Source: Hoplostethus atlanticus
Lineage: Eukaryota > Chordata > Actinopteri > Trachichthyiformes > Trachichthyidae
Length of the DNA stretch: 64,000 bases
Assembly (NCBI GenBank): GCA_034670405.1
Contig: JAXDDX010000120.1
Coordinates: forward strand, 310,001 to 374,000
Reading direction: 5' to 3'
Of the stretch, positions 45,766 through 56,835 are shown in pieces. A model generated the notes under the pieces. It saw nothing but the letters and a program-made list of their open reading frames with translations, was not told the DNA's origin and searched no databases. The first letter of the stretch is position 1, and each line of letters begins with the position of its first letter. The position numbers were made by a program, and so were the translations under genes.

Positions 45766-47040
45766 TGGACAGCTGAGCGGGCCCTGGGATTGATTGCAAG
45801 CCAGCAGGATCAGACGGCACATTAGCTTAGCCTAGCAGATACAATGTGGTTATCTGGAACAGGCCCAGGCAACTATTCTCTGCTTAGGCCTTATTATCCT
45901 AGTGTATCATAGGGTGCCTTGATTTTCAGTAATTTTGCTTTGGTCTTAATCTCTTAGGGTACTATATGGTTATCTAGGTATGTGCCCCTGTAGTCATTGT
46001 ATAGAGATTGTCAGTTGTTTTATCTTGCTTTGTGTGTAGAATGGTTACATTATCTTACGAACAATAGCAGTTTTATTAGTTTACTAGCAGTTGACTAGTT
46101 AGCAAATAGTGTTTATACTGGCATACCGTCTGTAGTATTGTTGGTACCATGCTGCTGCATAATTAGTATGTGCACATGCACACCTTAACCCCCGTCCCCT
46201 GTCCCCCCGTCTTTTACTCTTCATACAAATCCTCCTTTGGATTAAAACCACAATAGGTCTGTTTTCTTAATTTACATGTTCTACCTCAAGGTTTTAGTTT
46301 GGAGCTTGATAATTGCTGGGCCATTGATGGGCCATTTTGGGCCTGCTGAACTTGGGGGCATCTGGGCAAGGTCCTGATACAATAATAATCCACTGCCTGT
46401 AATGTAGTGTAATAAACCTTAAGATACAGATTTTAGGCTAACTGGATAAAGCATAGTAGCGTTTTGCTGCCGCCACCTATAAACTGGTCTGGAGTCAGAG
46501 GTCTGAGTAGTGCATCCAAGACACGACAGCCACAAAAGATATACACAGGAAAGACTATTGAGTAGGAACTGCCCCAGACCCCCAAACTACAGCACGTTGG
46601 CCACCTACCACCCTTTGGGGATCAGAGAGGCTCTACAGATGATTTAGAATCCATGGAACTTGGAATTATTTCTGATTTCTTTCTTTCAGTAATATACTGA
46701 AATATACTCATTAACTTTGAAATCAATATATTCATCTCTCTCTCTCTCTCATACAGTGCAGTAACCAACGCTTAGTCATTTGTTTTCGTGGAACATTTTA
46801 CATTTTACATTTTTACAGAACGTTAGCACCCTGGACTCCCCATCTAGGAAAGGTGCTAAATGTTGTTGTTTTTTCTATCCCTCTATTTTTTTCCCAAACT
46901 AGATGATTCACCAGGACCATTATATGTAATACACTGGTTTATGTCTTTTGGCAAGGACAGTGGGAAATAGAGTTGGACTAATATATGGGGCCAATATTGT
47001 CCTTTTATTAAAAATATGATCTGGTCTAGTCCATGTCATC
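45766..47040. other. No gene seen
   Basis: No coding motif or bounded repeat was found, apart from a short (TC)n run at about 46733-46750 and a TTTTACATTTTACATTTTTACA stutter near 46796. Confidence 0.55.
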
Positions 47041-47050
47041 CATCTCTGAT

Positions 47051-47166
47051 ACACTATATGGCCAAAAGTCAGTGGACACCCCTACTAATTGGTGGAGGAG
47101 GGATAATGGTCTGGGGCCGTTTTTCAGGGTTTGGGCTTGGCCCCTTAGTTCCAGTGAAGGGTAATC
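47051..47166 (+). pseudogene. Tc1-type transposon, left end and transposase fragment 1
   Basis: The Tc1/mariner terminus TACACTATATGGCCAAAAG is followed after an internal deletion by transposase codons GGGGIMVWGRFSGFGLGPLV and PVKGNL, the central block of the DDE domain. The sequence stops at TTAA (47167-47170), where a TTAA-type element is inserted. Transposase resumes at 50438. Confidence 0.8.
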
Positions 47167-47177
47167 TTAAAGGGGGG

Positions 47178-47680
47178 TGTGGCGGACTGGGGGGAGGGAG
47201 GGTGGTAGGTTCGGCTGGACTCAGCGGCTGCGGCCAATTAAAGCTGATTGCAGCCGGGCCTTTTTAACCTGGGTGTGGATGTGTGAGCGAGAGGGACGCG
47301 CCAGTGTGAGAGGCTGGCGGCGTGAATGGAGTCGACAGGCGATCGGGAGGATCGGGGGTCGACTGGGAGGAGGACAACGAGCCAGCAGCACCCGCGTCTG
47401 AGCGGGGTTCGCGGCTGGAGTGCCGGGACGGAGGCGAGGGCGCGAGCTGGAGACAACGTAGTGGGAGAGTCTCCCTCCGCGGCGACAACCGACAGAGGTC
47501 CTGACCCGCCGGGGAGGACTGAGGTGCGTCGGCGGAGGGAGACGGTGCTACCAACTGCCGTCAACACCGGGGCCGGGTTTATGATTGTTGGTGAATAAAC
47601 GGCCCTGCTGGCCAATTAACCCTCCTCATGCCTTGTGTCTCTGTCTGTCATGGACCCCGGTAATGTGGCACCTTGCCACA
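47178..47680 (+). mobile_element. Solo LTR, family F3 (503 bp)
   Basis: The termini TGTGGC and GCCACA are exact inverted copies. The flanks repeat GGGGG (47173-47177 and 47681-47685), although a G-run makes the duplication less decisive. GGTGAATAAACGG at about 47590 gives the polyadenylation signal and plus orientation. Unlike its neighbours it is GC-rich. Related starts occur at 5526 and, inverted, at 21951. Confidence 0.82.
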
Positions 47681-47977
47681 GGGGGGTATTGTACTCATTT
47701 TGGGCTATTTAAACTGTTCCTGGGGGTCTTTACAAGACGTTTGTGAAGTCTATCAAAAAAAATCCTAAAACTAGCTTCTGTGGTGTGTGTTTCAGTCTTT
47801 CATTTTCTCCATTGTAAAGAACAGGCTGTTTTGAGGGCGTGGAGGTTGTATGTAATGAGCACTGCTCTGATTGCTCTCACGGCGTGAGGCGGCCTGGCGG
47901 AGGCGGAGAGCGGAGAGCAGAGCGCTCATGCTGCTCAAGGTAAACAAATAAGCTTGATGCAGAAATTTACCATAACC

Positions 47978-48142
47978 ATGGCGGCCGCTCCAGAACCAAC
48001 ACTGAGACCGTACATGTTTGAGCCGGAGTCTGACCCAGAATGGGAAGAGGCAGCTGAGGCGGTTCCACTTAGTTTCTCAATGATAACAATTCTGTGTAAT
48101 ATTGTACTTTCGTGCCTTGTGTTTGTGTATGTGGGTGTGTGA
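47978..48142 (+). other. Candidate first coding exon, P2X7-tail-like
   Basis: ATG at 47978 in a strong context (ACCATGG) encodes AAAPEPTLRPYMFEPESDPE then WEEAAEA. The RPYxFEPE(S/A)D pattern resembles the start of the P2X7-receptor C-terminal (ballast) domain and of many fish proteins that carry this domain alone. The similarity fades after AEAV; the frame stays open to 48142 with a hydrophobic run that is probably intronic. It lies inside the TTAA-flanked element, so it is likely carried by the transposon. The rest of the domain (Cys-rich) was not found. Confidence 0.42.
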
Positions 48143-48363
48143 GCGACACTCTCTGCTGTAGCCGGTCTGTTTATGGCTCATGTCCATAAGCTTATTGAAT
48201 ACAACTTGCAGACATGCTAGGATTGACAATTTTGTTGAGCTAGTTAGCCAATATATTATTGGATGCAATCTATTTGCATCCAAACAGCACAGCGCAAACA
48301 ACCAAACGCGATTGTACTAATGTTGGCTAAAGTTTACCGAGCCTGACACGTTCGACAGACTTA

Positions 48364-49346
48364 GGGCGCTTTCACACCTACCCTGTTTGGTCCGTTTTAA
48401 TCGAACCATGGTGCGTTTACTCCGTTAGTCTGGTACGTTTGGAGAGGTGAGAACACGCATTCGAACTCTGGTGTGGACCAAACAATCAAACCATGGTCCT
48501 CCTGAAAAGTCAGGACTCGGCCCGGTTTGTTACATGTGAGAACACAATCGGACTTAACATAGGACCTAATATAGGAAGCAAACCAAAATACAGTGCATTG
48601 TGGGTTGAAAACGGATGTTGACACTTGTCAGAGACAGCCGCGCGAGGGAATAAATTATTAGAGTTTAGAGTTAGTTTAGAGCGTTTACTTTCACTTTTCT
48701 CCGCAGACGAGTAGCCTATTTTAGGTTGTTGAGTGAATATTAATGAATGTGAGTGCACCGGCAGATTCGTTCAGGTGGGACTATAATTCGTTCAGGGGGT
48801 GTGGGTTCCAATACAATGGTAGGGGAAACACTGGCTAGTTTATGTTTTTGCAGTTTAATTCATGTAACGTTAAATACATACCTCACTCGTCTTCTGTGTA
48901 ATATAAGTACACGGAGAACATATCGTAGGCGTCCATTAGGGCCTGCCTGCTTCTTTGGTACCATCTTGTATGTCTCCTCTGAATTGTGTGAAGCAATAAG
49001 CCTACATTGTTCGCACGTCTCGAGATGCGCTCATACTGTGCTTCCACGGTTCTTATTTGGTTGGAACACCAAATCATAATAATGAAAGCTATTATCGCAA
49101 TACGCTGCTGTTGCTCCATTGTTGTCCGCGACAATGTGATTTTGTGACAGAAAGTGATTTTCCCTCGGAAATGTTCTGTCCAATAGATGAACGACCTGCA
49201 TGACCGCGTGTCATTTGTTTACAAATGTTGGTTCGCTTAACACAGGACCATGTGAACACTAACCGGACTTAATGAAAAATGCAACAAAGTAGCAACTTGC
49301 TCTTGAATCGGACCAAATCTTGCGAACTATATGTGTGAAAGCCACC
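48364..49346. mobile_element. PIF/Harbinger-type MITE (983 bp)
   Basis: The ends GGGCGCTTTCACACCTA and the complement of GGTGGCTTTCACACATA form an inverted repeat, flanked by TTA on both sides (48361-48363 and 49347-49349), the 3-bp target of PIF/Harbinger. Subterminal motifs (TTGGTCCG, GGACCAAA) are inverted too. A minus-strand ORF at 48883-49134 (starting MSRTTMEQQQRIAIIAFIIM) could be a relic first exon, but I cannot match it to a Harbinger transposase. Confidence 0.82.
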
Positions 49347-50437
49347 TTATAAAACAGACACTGGTCCCAACAAATGACTTAAAGATGAGTCCTGACTCCA
49401 ACCAATAACTTTACTTTTACTTTACTTTACTTTTAATGACTCCAGCTTTAGTTTTCTTACTTCTTCCACGCCCAACAAGCCCGTGGCTAGCCCCGCTAGC
49501 TCGTTAGCTAACCAGCAGTCGAATATACTAACCAGACTAATTTGGTAAATTAAATCAAAACATGGTGACACTTACAGATTCCAATTTTGCAGATGGGTCA
49601 CGTACCTTATGAATTGCTCCATCTTTAAGCTTCAATTTAGATGCTAATCCTGCTGTTGCTCAAGCAGTCTGAGGAGTGATAATCACACACAGAAAAAACT
49701 GTAGCCGTTGCCATTAAAAATAAAATTAATCCACTCTGTCCTGGCATTTTCACGTGTTGGGAGACTGTGCAGGGATCTATGTTGCTGCCTGCATCCTACA
49801 AAATAATAACTGGAGAGTTAATATATCGCCGTAGATATGTTGTTGTTTTAGCTTCACTTGTCGCAAAGTAATGGTGCATTCCAGTGTACTTTGAAAAAAC
49901 GGCGTCCAAATGTGATATGCGCCGATTCTATTCACTAATGGCGCTGTAGTAGTTGATGTTGAGTTTAGATGCTTGTAACATTCTGAGACTTGCCATACAA
50001 ACATGAGTTTGCTGCGGGCAATTATGTTTTCCCGAGCAGATGCACTGGAACACATTTAGATTGGAAGTTAGGAATACTAACTCGGAATTATCGATTTCCG
50101 AGTACAATGGAATGCACCATAAGCAACGGCTTGCGGCGTTGCCTTGAGCTGCATTTTGAGACGAGGTAAATGGGATTGGTTGTTCACCTGGGCGTGGGCA
50201 TGCTCTGAGAGGGGCTGGATTATGTTAAGAAGCGCCCGTTATGACGTCCAAAGGGGCTACTTTCTGAAACGGCCTGTTTTTCTCCTATCTTTGGCACCGT
50301 TTTTGGAAAAAGGAAAATACAGAAAAACGGGTTGACTTCCAGATTTCAAATTTTCTCAGCTACTTAGGTAAATGATTTCCTGTGGAACATGTATAAGCGC
50401 CAGGAATAAGCCGTTTTCCATAATATGACCCCATTAA

Positions 50438-50551
50438 TGATACAGGATACAAAGACATTTTAGCCAATTGGGCACTTCCAATTTCTTCCAAAACAGTTTC
50501 GGGAAGGCCCTTTGCTGTTCCAGCATGACTGTGCCCCTGTGCACAAAGCGA
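50438..50551 (+). pseudogene. Tc1 transposase fragment 2
   Basis: It continues the Tc1 frame after the TTAA element and shows QFREGPLLFQHDCAPVHKAR, the block with the second catalytic Asp. It is interrupted at GGTCC by a solo LTR, beyond which the frame continues at 53130 (SIKTWLVEFCVEELDWPAHS). Confidence 0.8.
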
Positions 50552-50925
50552 GGTCCTGTTACGACCGTGTTTAATGGACCCAAGTGCAAAACTCAGAGAC
50601 GGAGACGTAGGTAGGGAAAAACCAGGTTTTACTGGATAATTGGTAGGGGAAAGGGCAAGGCAGGATGGCAAGCTGGGGAGACGGGGCTGGTGCAGGAGCG
50701 GGGTGAACGGAGCTGGGAGATAGGCAGACAGGACGACAGGCAGGGAACCAGGAAGACAGACAGGCAGGCAGGGTAGGCAGGCGGTGGTAGGTCGGCAGGC
50801 GGGGAGTCGGGGAAGAAGACTGGATCTGGACAAGGAATATCAGGTTAGTCACAAGGCGTAGGGGAAACTTTGAGTAATACTACAAAGCGACCGAGAAATG
50901 AGACTGACGGGGCAGTACAAACAAC

Positions 50926-52902
50926 CAGTCCCACCAGGATTTCGCAGAGTTTTTTTCTGATTATTGCAGCCCAAAATGATTGAATTTGCAGCAGCTTTTA
51001 TCAAAAATTGCGATGCAATTTGCGATATTTTTCGTGTTATCTTAAAACAGCAGGAATTGATGAAAATTTCGAGCCCCCCATCCTCCCCAAAACATTGTAA
51101 ACTGCCCACTCTGTTTTTTAAAGTAGTAATCATCACACATTAATACCTCCTGGGGCTGCTGGCTGAAAACTAGTTTTACTACACATGATCTCTGTCTAGT
51201 GCCTTTCTTTGTCTTTCATTCCTTTTTAATCCTAGTTACATTATTATTATTATTTTTCCCTTTAGGCTGCAATGCAGCATATCTACAGTTTGCCATTGTA
51301 GCACCTGTAAAAAGATATATTTTTTAATACCTGCCCAATCCCTTCAATGTTTTGTTTAATAATATACTGTGGCATGTAGTTATTTGGTCAGTTCCAGGTT
51401 TATTGCACCTGCCAGTAGGTGGCGGAGTGAGCGGTTTGTAGTTAATTTTACTGGAAGACATAGAAGGCGGCGAGTAGGAGTGGTTGGTCTGTGCCGATAG
51501 TGGGGGAATGGTGTGTGTCCGGTGCTACCTTATAGCCAACTTACATGCTTTACAAAATATTGCTGCAAAGTAATAAAATGAACGTTTTCTACACCACTTA
51601 TGGCGGGTTCAGACTACACGATATTTTTGTCTGTTACGATGGTCACTGTGTCAGATTAGGCGATATAGAGTGATAAATTTGTGCCGTGTCTTGGCCGACA
51701 GACATGACAGACTACACGTTGGTCACCGACCAATAATCACTTGCTGACGTGCGTGATGTCATCGGAAAGCAGGTGCTAGGCAACGAGAATGTAAACAAAC
51801 AATGGCGTCCGAAGCGGTATGCATGATATTAGCTGTCTTGTGTTCCCGAAAAGGAAAAAAAAAGGAACAAACGACTGTGGACCCATTCTTGGGTCGCATG
51901 AAGAGAACAGTATGGGTTGTCAATCCTTCAAAGAGGTGAAAAATAACGATGTTTTAGCCTGTAGTGAAACCTAAATGTAGCTAGGCTAGCCAGCCACAGG
52001 AGCCAGAGCTCGACAAAGCTTTCCTCTGTTTGATAGTTCCACCTAGCGGCACCAACAACTTAATTTCTCTTTCGCTTTGCCATGTTTATAGCACTCCGTG
52101 CTCCTATTGGTAAACGTCACGGACGAGACAGAACACGTCGTGGACGGCAAAAAAAAATTCTAACATGCTAGTCTTTTGTCGGGACGTCGTGAGGCGTCCC
52201 AGATGCGGCGTTGGTTGTCGTCCACTATGTCACACTACACAACATAAAACGATCGTTTGTTGCACCCTGTCGTTCCCGACTCGACCCGACGCCCTACGTC
52301 TGCCAAATCGGGCTATAATTGGCCTGATATTGTGTAGTCTGAACCCGCCATAATGCAGTCGCTGTGTAAATGGTGTAACACCATCACATCATTAGTTGAC
52401 CCGTCACGTTCCCGTCTCGCTCTAATCTGTCAGGTATGTCAGTGCTGCCAGTTTGACACAGAGAAAAGGAGAGAGAGGTCCGGAGTGGAGAACGCACATC
52501 TAACTAGTTACCGGCCTGTTAGCAGCAAATCAACTTGAACAGTTTATAAAATGATTAGGCTGCGGCGCGGCCCGTCCAATCGGCCCAAAGACCTACCGGG
52601 ATTTGTCCCGGTTGTCCCGATTGGCCACTCCGGCATTGTCCTCGTGTGTAACCATATCAAAGGCTCAGGATAACAAGAAAGCAAATTGTGCAAATTGCAT
52701 ATTTTAATTAAAAAAAACAACCTCCCGAACATGTAGGAGTGTTAATGTAACATGTAGTGTTGATGTGGAAGCATTGTGCCAATTTGACCGTTTTATGCGG
52801 GAATATTGCGGGGTTTTGGCAAAATTGCAAGCTCTTGCAAGTATTGCGGCAGTTAGTTGAACTTGCGTTAATTCTTGCGATCACAACATCCTGGAGGGAC
52901 TG
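50926..52902. mobile_element. hAT-like element with CAGTCCCnCCAGGAT ends
   Basis: The left end CAGTCCCACCAGGAT and the complement of the right end, CAGTCCCTCCAGGAT, differ at one base. The direct flank repeat AACAAC (50920-50925 and 52903-52908) is shorter than the 8 bp expected for hAT; LTR copy 1 has this site uninterrupted. Both subterminal regions have TTGCGAT/TTGCAA-like motifs. It carries a nested 750-bp element and no transposase. Confidence 0.75.
51601..52350. mobile_element. TA-flanked MITE with TGGCGGGTTCAGACTACAC ends
   Basis: The ends TGGCGGGTTCAGACTACACG and the complement of the right end match at 19 of 20 bases, with TA on both sides (51599-51600 and 52351-52352). Subterminal sequence has GTCGTGGACG/CGTCACGGACG-type repeats. 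The superfamily is not decided; TA would fit Tc1/mariner or ISL2EU-like elements. Confidence 0.8.
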
Positions 52903-53129
52903 AACAACGATTTGGCGATGAGTGGTTGGAAAGCCGGGGTTCATATACTGGAGGAGATGACATGATGAATTGCAGGTGTGTGGGGCAGAGCAGGTGAGCG
53001 AGAGGTGATGATGAGCCAGGGAGGAACCGGAGTCAGGAGCCACACCCACCAACACATACACACAAGCAGAGACAGACAGACAGGTAGAGAACACTGCTAG
53101 GAGGCAGAAGTGGAGGGCGTGACAGGTCC

Positions 53130-53195
53130 ATAAAGACATGGTTAGTCGAGTTTTGTGTGGAGGAACTCGATTGGCCTGCACATAGCCCTGACCTC
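53130..53195 (+). pseudogene. Tc1 transposase fragment 3
   Basis: It reads IKTWLVEFCVEELDWPAHSP and DL, the segment leading to the last catalytic residue. The match stops at about 53195, before the expected (D/E) of the DDE triad, and runs into sequence ending CCCCCCAGTCTGCCACA that resembles the inverted start of the F3 LTR. Confidence 0.75.
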
Positions 53196-53224
53196 CCCAT
53201 TGACCACACCCCCCAGTCTGCCAC

Positions 53225-54370
53225 AAACACCTTCAGCCAGAGAGCAGGAACTATTTAGTGAAATGAGCTGCGGTATTAATTTGGTTGGAATAAAAACCTG
53301 CACATGGTTTGAGACCCCTGGTGTAGAGCTTGAATGTTCCCCATGTTCTCCTGGTTTTCCTGGATTTCAATGGAGAGTTTTAGTGTCTCATGGTCTAAAT
53401 CCTGTTGTTCAGAGAATTTTCCAGCAGCTCCAATCCAAAAATATCAGTATCAGCCTTCAAAATCCATATGTAATCCAATGCAATTTTGCAGAGAAACTTT
53501 TCTGTCTTGATGTTAATTATGAAAGAGAGCCTCTGATTCAAATCCATCAAGCTTATGTAATAGCATGGCATCCTGGGGTCAAAATCCACCCACACTGTAG
53601 CCATCTCACAACACAGTGCATTTAGACAACTACTTGAGGTGGAAACACACATAAATCTCTCCATATATGCACTGACAAGGGTGACTGGATGTTGTATCCA
53701 TGGCTACCCTTGCACGTAATGTGTATTATTTTTATTGCAAAGGCCTCTCTTTTTTCCTCCCAAGCCTCTTGCTATCATAATAGTGATAGTCTTAGCTTGT
53801 GAGAGATGTAAAGAAACCAATGCCATACAATGTAACACACAATTATAGGTAGAGTAATAGAGAGAGTGGGTTGTCATAATTATCGATATGAACGAGTCCA
53901 TGTGTCATAAATTACTTTAATTGATGATTTACATACGTCAATTAATGTTTTCCAAATGTTACAAATACATACAAGTCTGTATACTAGATATAGATTGAAT
54001 GAATGATCGTGTGATTCAATTCAGTGTGTCTACTGCCATGCGATTTCTTCTGCAGAGGAGGGCTATCATCTTTTCATTGGACAGACACAATTCTGGGGAA
54101 GTAGCCTAGCCAGGAACTGTCCCTGAGTACAGATACTTAAAATTCCATAATGATGCTCATAACCTTTTGCTCTGGGTAGGAGGTTTTGTGAGGTTAAATA
54201 TCTAAATCCGTAGCAGTTGGTCTGGGGATCCCAGCTGAGAAAATCTTTTGAAACCAATTTCTTAAAATTTTTGAAAAGATTTGTAATGACTTACTGTCCA
54301 GCAGTTCCAATGATCCCAACAGCCCAGTTATTATGTTAATATTAGACAAAATGCCTTCTGAAGAGCAACA
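53225..54370. other. No gene seen
   Basis: No coding motif or bounded element was found. The short ORFs on both strands (for example 53155-53625) lack known features. Confidence 0.5.
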
Positions 54371-54377
54371 TGTTTTT

Positions 54378-54490
54378 GTTTTTTTTTTGCATTTTGCCTT
54401 TATTTGTCAGTCAACAGTAGCGCGCCATAGGAAGGGTGAGAGAGGAGAGATGACATGTGACATAGGTCCCGGGCCGGATTTGAATCCAGG
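54378..54490 (-). repeat. tRNA-derived SINE-like fragment
   Basis: On the minus strand a B-box-like GGATTCAAATCCGGCCCGGG is followed by GACCTATGTCACATGTCATC and a tail ending GACAAATAAAGG. This resembles the fish short interspersed repeats that end in a tRNA-like head and a CTTTATTTG end on the other strand. The A-box side is truncated. Confidence 0.5.
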
Positions 54491-54500
54491 TATGGTATGC

Positions 54501-54503
<3 letters not shown>

Positions 54504-54534
<31 letters not shown>
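54504..54534 (-). repeat. Poly(A) tract (31 T on plus strand)
   Basis: Minus-strand AATAAA merges into a run of 31 A, so this looks like the 3' end of a retroposed minus-strand transcript. The upstream sequence on the minus strand is the 54.6-kb retroelement-like frame, but a link is not proven. Confidence 0.7.
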
Positions 54535-54536
<2 letters not shown>

Positions 54537-54596
54537 TAAAAATGTTCCTTTCAATTCACAGCATTACTTCAAGTCAGGAGAGACTAGTTGTACGGG

Positions 54597-54840
54597 AAAG
54601 CAAGCTTTATTGGTGATAACAAAATCTGAGAATATTGGCGGTGGCTCCAGTTGGGATTGAATGGGTTAGAGGCAAAACCTGTGAATCTCTGAGGAGCAGG
54701 AGCAGGAACCCCCCCTATAGGCCGTTCTTCATGGCGGGGTAGATTCGCTGACGACCAACTGGAGCCTGGCACTGGTGGTGGTGGGGAGGCGGTGGGGTGC
54801 AGCAGCGATGCAACCTGAAATGACAGAGAGGTGGATGCAG
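54597..54840 (-). pseudogene. Retroelement ORF1-like fragment, duplicate of part of 56.0-56.9 kb
   Basis: The minus strand reads PAPAPQRFTGFASNPFNPNW then SHRQYSQ before a stop. The plus-strand run AACCTGAAATGACAGAGAGG then TGGATGCAG at its upstream edge recurs at 56907-56935, so two pieces of one family lie 2 kb apart. A solo LTR abuts it. The product is unknown. Confidence 0.4.
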
Positions 54841-55368
54841 TGTCAGGGATTGCGGTTGTTGTAGGACCCAGAATACAGACCACGACAAGGGAGTAGGAGA
54901 AAAGCGGTTTAATGAAGAAGCAGAGGATGGGATGGTGAGGGGTGCAGAGGCTGGGCTGGATGGAGCTAGGTGAGGCAGGTGCGGGGAAAGCAGGCAGGCT
55001 GGTTGGTAGCGGCGAGGAGACACAAGGAAGGAGGTGTTCAGGAGATCTTGGGAGACAAGAGGATGAGGTTAGTAGGGCAAGGAAGCACACCAGGAAATAA
55101 CTAATCACTAGAAGTCGAGCGGCCGAGAGAGTGACTACCACAGTAGTTGGCGGAACAATCTGGCAACGAGTGGTTGGAGAGCCGGGGTATATATACTGCT
55201 GGGCTGATGGCTTGATAGGCGGCAGGTGTGGAGGAAAGGCAGGGCCAGGAGAGGGAGCCACACCCACGCCACACACACAGACAGAGAGACAGACAGGGGA
55301 GGTGGAGACACAAGGGAGGTAAAAACACAGGGAAAACCCGGGGGGGGTCGGGGCTGGAGCCGTGACAT
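54841..55368 (-). mobile_element. Gypsy-type solo LTR, family F2 relative, copy 3 (528 bp)
   Basis: The ends TGTCAGGGATTGCGG and GGAGCCGTGACA and the inner TGGCAACGAGTGGTTGGAGA and GCCGGGGTATATATACTG parallel copies 1 and 2, with the TATATATA box on the minus strand. The flanks are TGCAG and TGCGT, which do not match, so a rearrangement has occurred at one side. Confidence 0.7.
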
Positions 55369-55371
55369 GCG

Positions 55372-55494
55372 TCCCCAGAAGTTCCTCGCTAAATATCAGG
55401 AGCAATGGCCGTGTCTCCGTACCTCAAAAATGCCTCACCATGCATTTTGCACATTGTGCAATTATGATGTTGACATCAGCCACCAAGGAGCTTC
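55372..55494 (+). other. Candidate exon with BED-like zinc-finger pattern
   Basis: The plus strand reads RPQKFLAKYQEQWPCLRTSK, then an AFCTLCNYDVDISHQGAS-type pattern, followed by CAG|GTAATA, a good splice donor. C-x2-C then an H-x-G signature with a preceding aromatic (W) resembles the N-terminal finger of hAT-type/ZBED proteins and of related fish proteins. The second His would lie in the next exon, which I could not find. It is probably a transposon-derived exon. Confidence 0.45.
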
Positions 55495-55499
55495 AGGTA

Positions 55500-55990
55500 A
55501 TAATTTAGCTAAAACCTACATACATTCCTAGATAGTTTGTCAATTGAATACCATTTTTTCATTATATGATAAGCTGATAATCATAAGTGAATTGCATTCA
55601 ATTATTTAATTATTAAATAAAAATGGAAATCATGCCCAGAAACTTGGTTTTATTCATAATTGACAATGTTTTACATCGCAACACAAGTTTCTATAAATAC
55701 TTGACAATGAAAACAATGAAATGACAATGAAAACAATTATACAAGAGACAATTCTGAGAAGATAATACTTTTTTCTTTCCTCTGGAGAGGAAAGAATGTA
55801 CAATGTACAATGTACAAAAGAAAAATATCTGTCTTTTCATTAAAGGAATTCTTTTCAAGAATATATGATTGTATTGTTTTCTTCATAGCCGATTTATATG
55901 TTGAATAACTTGATGATATAGTGGTGAGTGGGGAAATGACGTGTGCAAAGTGAAGTGGTGCGAAAGCGTGTGAGCGTTACACTATTGTGG
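55500..55990. other. No gene seen
   Basis: AT-rich sequence with a short GTACAATGTACAATGTACAA stutter at about 55798 and no other structure. Confidence 0.5.
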
Positions 55991-55999
55991 TACTCAAAA

Positions 56000-56835
56000 T
56001 ATTTTCCCAAGGTTGGCAGGTCTGTTCGTGGTTGGGGTAGACGCGGTATTGCGAAAGATGCCGAAGGCTACTGTAAATTCCCCTATGGTGAGATCTCTGG
56101 CTAGCCGGGGGTCGGGTGGTTTGGACAAAAGAGCGCCTTCTATGATGGTAGTAGGACGGTCAATATCGGGTGGAGGAAGGAGGATATTGACTAGATTAAT
56201 ATCTTTGCCTTGGATTATATGGGATCGTAGTCTGGAAGAGATGTTGGCATAAAGTGGGATGTAGGGCCTACCGAGTGCCTGGGCCTGGACTGAGGAAGCG
56301 AGCGTGTGCTAAGGAGCTGGATTGGAGATAGAGGGAGGAGCAGGGAGGATGGCAGGTTCCATCAAGGTAAACTCTTGATGGAGTTTAAGGATCCGGTCAG
56401 TGCTTGGATGCAGGCCTGCAGTGCGGTGGTATCGGCTTGGGATGGGGGGCCGGCAGGAGGGGACGGAGATGCAGTGCGTTGGCGGTTGGCTCTTGTAGCT
56501 CTAGGTGGGGAGGACTTCCTGGTTCGCTTGCGGCCGCGGGGAGCTGGGTTTTCGGTTGCCGGTAGTGCGGTTTCTGGGGCAGGATCGGGGGTGCTTCCCA
56601 GGGCGTTGAGGAGGTTCTGTAGCTCTGAAGATGGCAAGCCTGGGGCGGGCGTGATGCCCAGCTGGTTGAGGGACCTGAGTAGTTGGCTGCTGGACGCTGG
56701 TAGGTGGTTGCCTGCAATCCGAGAGCTTTTGCGCCTGGGTCCGCGGACGGTAGTTTGGATGGAGTTGGTGCTGGTACCTTCCATGGGAGAGTCTGGTATT
56801 CCCCCCGAGTGATGATGCGTTGTCTGAATCAGACA
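56000..56835 (-). pseudogene. ORF1 (gag-like) of a tyrosine-recombinase-type retroelement, probable
   Basis: From an ATG at 56835 (MSDSDNASSLGGNTR) the minus strand encodes a low-complexity, Pro/Ala/Ser/Arg-rich region. It includes KSSRIAGNHLPASSSQLLRS and PRGRKRTRKSSPPRATRANR, with a frameshift near 56760. Then comes QALGRPYIPLYANISSRLRS and HIIQGKDINLVNILLPPPDI, and after another frameshift ARDLTIGEFTVAFGIFRNTA. The (R)DLTxxEFxxAFxxxR pattern recalls ORF1 proteins of Ngaro/DIRS-like and Crypton-like fish elements. No recombinase or reverse transcriptase is present. The plus-strand ORF at 56306-56812 is its antisense shadow. Confidence 0.42.

Larger units (their letters stand above)
47171..50433. 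mobile_element. TTAA-flanked DNA transposon (Kolobok/piggyBac-like), with nested insertions
   Basis: It is bounded by TTAA on both sides (47167-47170 and 50434-50437) and sits in the Tc1 transposase frame. The ends are AGGGGGGTATTGTACTC (after removing the LTR at 47178) and the complement of TGGGGTCATATTATGG. It carries a solo LTR, a P2X7-tail-like exon and a Harbinger MITE. The right 900 bases recur in reverse orientation at 7262-11685. No transposase is recognised. Confidence 0.75.
50557..53124 (-). mobile_element. Solo Gypsy LTR, family F2, copy 2, with nested hAT
   Basis: The ends TGTTACGACCGTG and GGGCGTGACA are flanked by the exact 5-bp duplication GGTCC (50552-50556 and 53125-53129), splitting the Tc1 transposase. 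Without the hAT insertion at 50926-52902 it is about 590 bp, close to copy 1, and keeps the same TGGCGATGAGTGG/GAAAGCCGGGG and CAGACAGGCAGGC-type units. Confidence 0.87.

Noticed and set aside
48077..49134. Minus-strand ORFs around the Harbinger MITE as genes
   Set aside because: No known motif; only the 48883-49134 frame might be a relic exon, and it could not be matched.
54584..55405. 273-codon minus-strand proline-rich ORF
   Set aside because: It runs from flanking sequence through the whole solo LTR; the frame is open by composition and matches no protein motif. The same applies to ORFs across the LTRs at 38.9-39.5 kb and 47.2-47.6 kb.
56306..56812. 168-codon plus-strand ORF
   Set aside because: Antisense of the minus-strand ORF1-like sequence, which has the recognisable pattern.
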